Positions 60,445 through 64,000 of a stretch of 64,000 bases of DNA are shown here, one piece after another. Source of the DNA: Odobenus rosmarus divergens (lineage: Eukaryota; Chordata; Mammalia; Carnivora; Odobenidae); NCBI RefSeq assembly GCF_000321225.1, contig NW_004450562.1:317210-381209 (forward strand). Direction: 5' to 3'. The notes beneath the pieces are model-generated. The model worked only from the letters and a program-made list of their open reading frames with translations. It searched no databases and was not told the origin of the DNA. Every line of letters begins with the position of its first letter. The first letter of the stretch is position 1. Position numbers and translations under genes: made by a program.

Positions 60445-60812
60445 ACTAACATCTTTTCAAAAGAAGTAATATTGAAATGTAGAGGTGGCTGCTTTTTAAG
60501 CAGATGGAGTTTATGGAATGGGGTCCACCTAGAGCAGTTAGGCAAGAAAGCAGGGCCCAAGGCAGTGTGGGAGCTGGGAGTTACCAAAGTGGGAGGGGGT
60601 GCATTGTAGTGCATGTGTGTTGAACTTTAGTAAGAAATTTAAAAAGGAGGAATATTATGTGCCCATTAAAAGGCTTGGAAAGATGTTTTTTAGAAGTTGA
60701 TAGTAGTTACCTGTGTGGTGGGAGGGCATGGATGACTTCTACATTTTTCTTATGTTCTTTTGTAATTTTCAAATACCGAGGGAACGTTTTTAGTCCTAAA
60801 AGTGGGAAATGT

Positions 60813-61000
60813 GGGGGCGCCGGGGTGGCTCAGTCAGTTGAGTGCCTGCCTTCAGCTCAGGTCATGATCTCGGGTCCTGGGATCAAGTCCTATGTTGGAC
60901 TCTGCTCAATGGAGAATCTGCTTCTCCCTCTGCCCCCGCCCCCACCCCCACCCTTTGTGCTCTCTTTCACACTCTCTCAAATAAATAAAATCTTAAAAAC
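60813..61000 (+). mobile_element. CAN SINE, plus strand
   Basis: Head GGGGGCGCCGGGGTGGCTCAG and tail AAATAAATAAAATCTTAAAA. Imperfect target repeat (GTGGGAAATGTG and ATGGGAAGTGTG). Confidence 0.92.
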
Positions 61001-62116
61001 AAATGGGAAGTGTGTGGTGTGATGTACAGCAGGGGCAGGGGGAGTGCAGCAGATTCACTGAACCTAGAAAATCCCCCTGACTGCTTCACCTCAGAGTAAA
61101 ACACCCTGATTTGGGAGGCATCATGAGTCGGTTTGGACATTTGATGGAACTGAGGACTTTTTGCAGCAGATACCAGCAAGAGTTTTCCATTTTAATCATT
61201 GAGAAGGAAATGGAGATGAAGCAGTGTAAGAATCATGAGTTGGCATTTGCCAGGGATGGCTGGTGGTTCTCCCTGCATAAGTGGCCAGAACAGCCCACGG
61301 CCATTCTCTGGAGTCCCATTCCGAGTCTGGCTGGAAGCTTCCAGCAGTTTTTTAGGATCCTGTAGACTTTGAAGGTTTCTTTAGCAATACCAGGTGTCAC
61401 AGCTGCTCACATGGTTGTAGTGGCCTTGACACCTGGCTGTACGTAATGTCCTTAGACAGCATCAGAGAATTGGTTTTCATTTTTTGAGCAACATGGAGCT
61501 CTTTGAAATTGATGGGCATTGTGGGTGCCTTTGCCTAACACATGGTGTTCGGGAACAGAAGTTTTACCTTTGAGATGCTATTAATGTTGAAGGTACTTTG
61601 CTCATCATGAAGTCAGCGAGTCTCTTTTGTAGGTACTAATTGGATTTTTTAACAGGCTTACTGTGAGCCGCTCCCTGGTGAGTCCCAGCCTCATCCTGCT
61701 TCCTTGCCCTGCTCACCTTGCCTACAGGTTTCTTCTAAAAGCAAGCCCCAGACTATTTAGCCATTTGTTTTGTTTCAGATCACTCTCTAATGCTGAAAAA
61801 CAATTGAATCGGTGTAAATAATTACTGATTTGGGTAAAGTATCATAATAGTAAAGAAGTCGATGCCAGATACATAGTCCAACTGTGTATGTATAAACATA
61901 TACGGCCGCACTATATATGATCCTCCTCATGCTGTCCTAGAATTGAACTCGAAGGGTGGGCAGTGGTGTTGGTGCTATAAATAAGCCCCACTGCAGCATC
62001 TTACAGTTTCCCCAACATTCAATCTTTGATGTCCTATTTGGGCTTATGCAGCACACGTCTTTAAACAGAACGGATTTGGCCGCCTCCAGACGGCTCTGTG
62101 TAATTTGAGAAGATGA

Positions 62117-62347
<231 letters not shown>

Positions 62348-62735
62348 TGACCAGTGCAGGGGTCCCAGTGTGACAACCTCCAGGAGCCAGGCAGGTCTTG
62401 ACATAAGTGTAGCTTAGGTGGGCTTGGGCCCAGATACACTGCCTGCTTTGTTGCGTATACTTGCTGGGCAGGCATGCAGCTTGATGCTGGGCCTCACGGC
62501 TCATCTTTTATTCGCTTGGCTGTTACTGAGAGAGATGTAGGTTTATAAAATAATAGTGTGTGGTGATAAATCACATTGAATGCTTGGCCTCTGGGTCTCA
62601 GCAGTAGTCGGGGGGACAGGTGAGCTGTCCAAGGATGTAATGGCCTCAGCATCCAGCATCGGCCATCTCTGTGCCCATATGGATACCCAAGCACAGCACT
62701 GGCACATGTTGTAAGTTTTCAGGAATATTCCAATT

Positions 62736-62955
62736 TTCTTTTTCTTCTTTTTTTTTTTCTTTAGATTTTGTTTATTTATTTGACAGAGAGAGAAACAGCG
62801 AGAGAGGGAATACAAGCAGGGGGAGTGGGAGAGGGAGAAGCAGGCTTCCCACCGAGCAGGGAGCAGGATGCGGGGCTCGATCCCAGGGCTCAGGGCTGGG
62901 ATCATGACCTGAGCCGAAGGCAGACGCTTAATCGACTGAGCCACCCAGGCGCCCC
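62736..62955 (-). mobile_element. CAN SINE, minus strand, in intron 3
   Basis: Antisense tail TTTTTTTTTTCTTTAGATTT to CCACCCAGGCGCCCC. No clean target duplication seen. Confidence 0.93.
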
Positions 62956-63311
62956 CATAAAATCAATTTTTAAAGGCTGACAACTAACTGAATTTGTTTA
63001 AACTATGTAGGCTGACAAAAAAACAAAATGAAGAAACAGGAAGAAGCAAATCCACATTATCTGGCCAGATTCAGGTTAGGGCAGAGTCAAGTTAATGATT
63101 GGTTGGGATTAACTGGGTGTGGGACATGGGCAGGGTCCATTTGTTCAGATGGGCCTGGCTGTGAACCCAGATTCTACCTTTTACAAGAGGCCTCTAACCC
63201 TGGCTGAGCCCCACTCCCCCATCTGTAATGGGCAGATGACTGCCTCTTGGTTGGTTATAAGATTTCCTGACACACACATATTGCAGTATATTTCTAAAGA
63301 GAGCTTTTTTC

Positions 63312-63424
63312 TTTTTAAAAAAAGTTTTTATTTAAGCAATCTTGACACCCAATGTGGGACTTGAACTCATGACCCTGAGATCAGGAGTTGCCTGCTCCAC
63401 TGACTGGGCCAGCCAGGTGACCCT
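63312..63424 (-). mobile_element. Short tRNA-like CAN SINE, minus strand
   Basis: Antisense form: TTTTTATTTAAGCAATCTTGAC...GTGGGACTTGAACTCATGACC (box B antisense)...GGGCCAGCCAGGTGACCC. Target repeat imperfect. Confidence 0.85.
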
Positions 63425-63456
63425 AGAAAGAGCTCTTAAAAAAACAGTGGCTACTG

Positions 63457-63588
63457 GGATACCTGCATAGCCTAGTCGGTGGAGCATGTGACTCTTGATC
63501 TTGGGGTTGTAGGTTCAAGCCCCACATGGAGTGTAGAGATTACTTTAAAATAAAATCTTTAAGAAAAAAACAAAACGGGGGGGAAAAA
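63457..63588 (+). mobile_element. Short tRNA-like CAN SINE, plus strand
   Basis: GGATACCTGCATAGCCTAGTCGG to TAGGTTCAAGCCCCACA, then AAAATAAAATCTTT. Perfect 11-bp target duplication AGTGGCTACTG at 63446-63456 and 63589-63599. It lies 32 bp from the oppositely oriented SINE at 63312-63424. Confidence 0.92.
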
Positions 63589-64000
63589 AGTGGCTACTGT
63601 TACGATCATCAGAACCTGGTCCTCAAACCTGCTCCTTTGACATAGCCACTGAATCTTAGAATTAAAAAAAAAAAAATCTGGCCAAGGGAAAAGTACAATA
63701 AAAGCCTGGATTTCTTCATCTGAACAGGATAAATCTCAGAAAAATCCGACGGCAGGGGAGGTGAGTGCAGAGTGAGGGAGGATAGATCAGACCCATGGGA
63801 CTGACTCACTTATCTATGTAAATACCGCTGGGTCTGAACGCAGCGGGTTTTCCAAAAATAACATTATCTTAACATTTAAAGATAAAAACATTCTCTGTGG
63901 ATAAACGGGAAGTGGTCATTCCATGTAAGGCTATGCAGTGGAGGGGTTGGCCTGACAAATTGCAGGCTCCTTAAAAGTAAGGGATGTGAGCATGTGGTTG

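Overview
The window is mammalian nuclear DNA with large introns, no operons and many transposon remnants. It carries about 27 copies of the tRNA-Lys-derived SINE that is specific to carnivores (head GCGCCTGGGTGGCTCAG, tail AAATAAATAAAATCTT). The copies are of the type common in bears, seals and mustelids, not the dog-specific SINEC_Cf subtype, so a caniform carnivore of the Arctoidea is the best guess. The species is inferred and was not looked up.

Only one protein-coding gene is supported: the 5' part of IL17RD (interleukin-17 receptor D, also called SEF), on the + strand. Exon 1 (17692-17817) encodes the signal peptide. Exon 2 (57318-57375) and exon 3 (62178-62303) encode the start of the extracellular domain. 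They splice in frame with GT/AG borders and give the first 103 codons plus one base of the next. Intron 1 is 39.5 kb, intron 2 is 4.8 kb, and intron 3 runs off the right edge with the rest of the gene. The start codon lies in a TATA-less CpG island with GC boxes (about 17.39-18.32 kb).

Positions 1-17.4 kb are upstream intergenic DNA. They hold a processed RPS24 pseudogene, old L1/HAL1, L2 and MIR remnants, an LTR-like element, a dense SINE cluster at 8.5-11.3 kb, and a 435-bp assembly gap (11261-11695). A GC-rich patch near 13.1 kb carries a CTCF-like motif, and a perfect 14-bp inverted repeat lies 2 kb upstream of the gene. HESX1, the expected upstream neighbour in mammals, is not in the window.

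Positions 18-57 kb are intron 1. SINEs are absent from 15.6 to 28.3 kb (promoter plus proximal intron) and from 42.9 to 54.9 kb. These spaces are occupied by single-copy-looking sequence with a few candidate regulatory motif clusters. SINEs and L1 fragments are crowded at 28-43 kb and again at 59-64 kb (introns 2-3).

I found no novel biological system, CRISPR array, tRNA or rRNA gene, and no second coding gene. The most useful observations are the IL17RD exon structure, the SINE-poor blocks, the inverted repeat, candidate CTCF and RFX sites, and several insertion events datable by intact target-site duplications.
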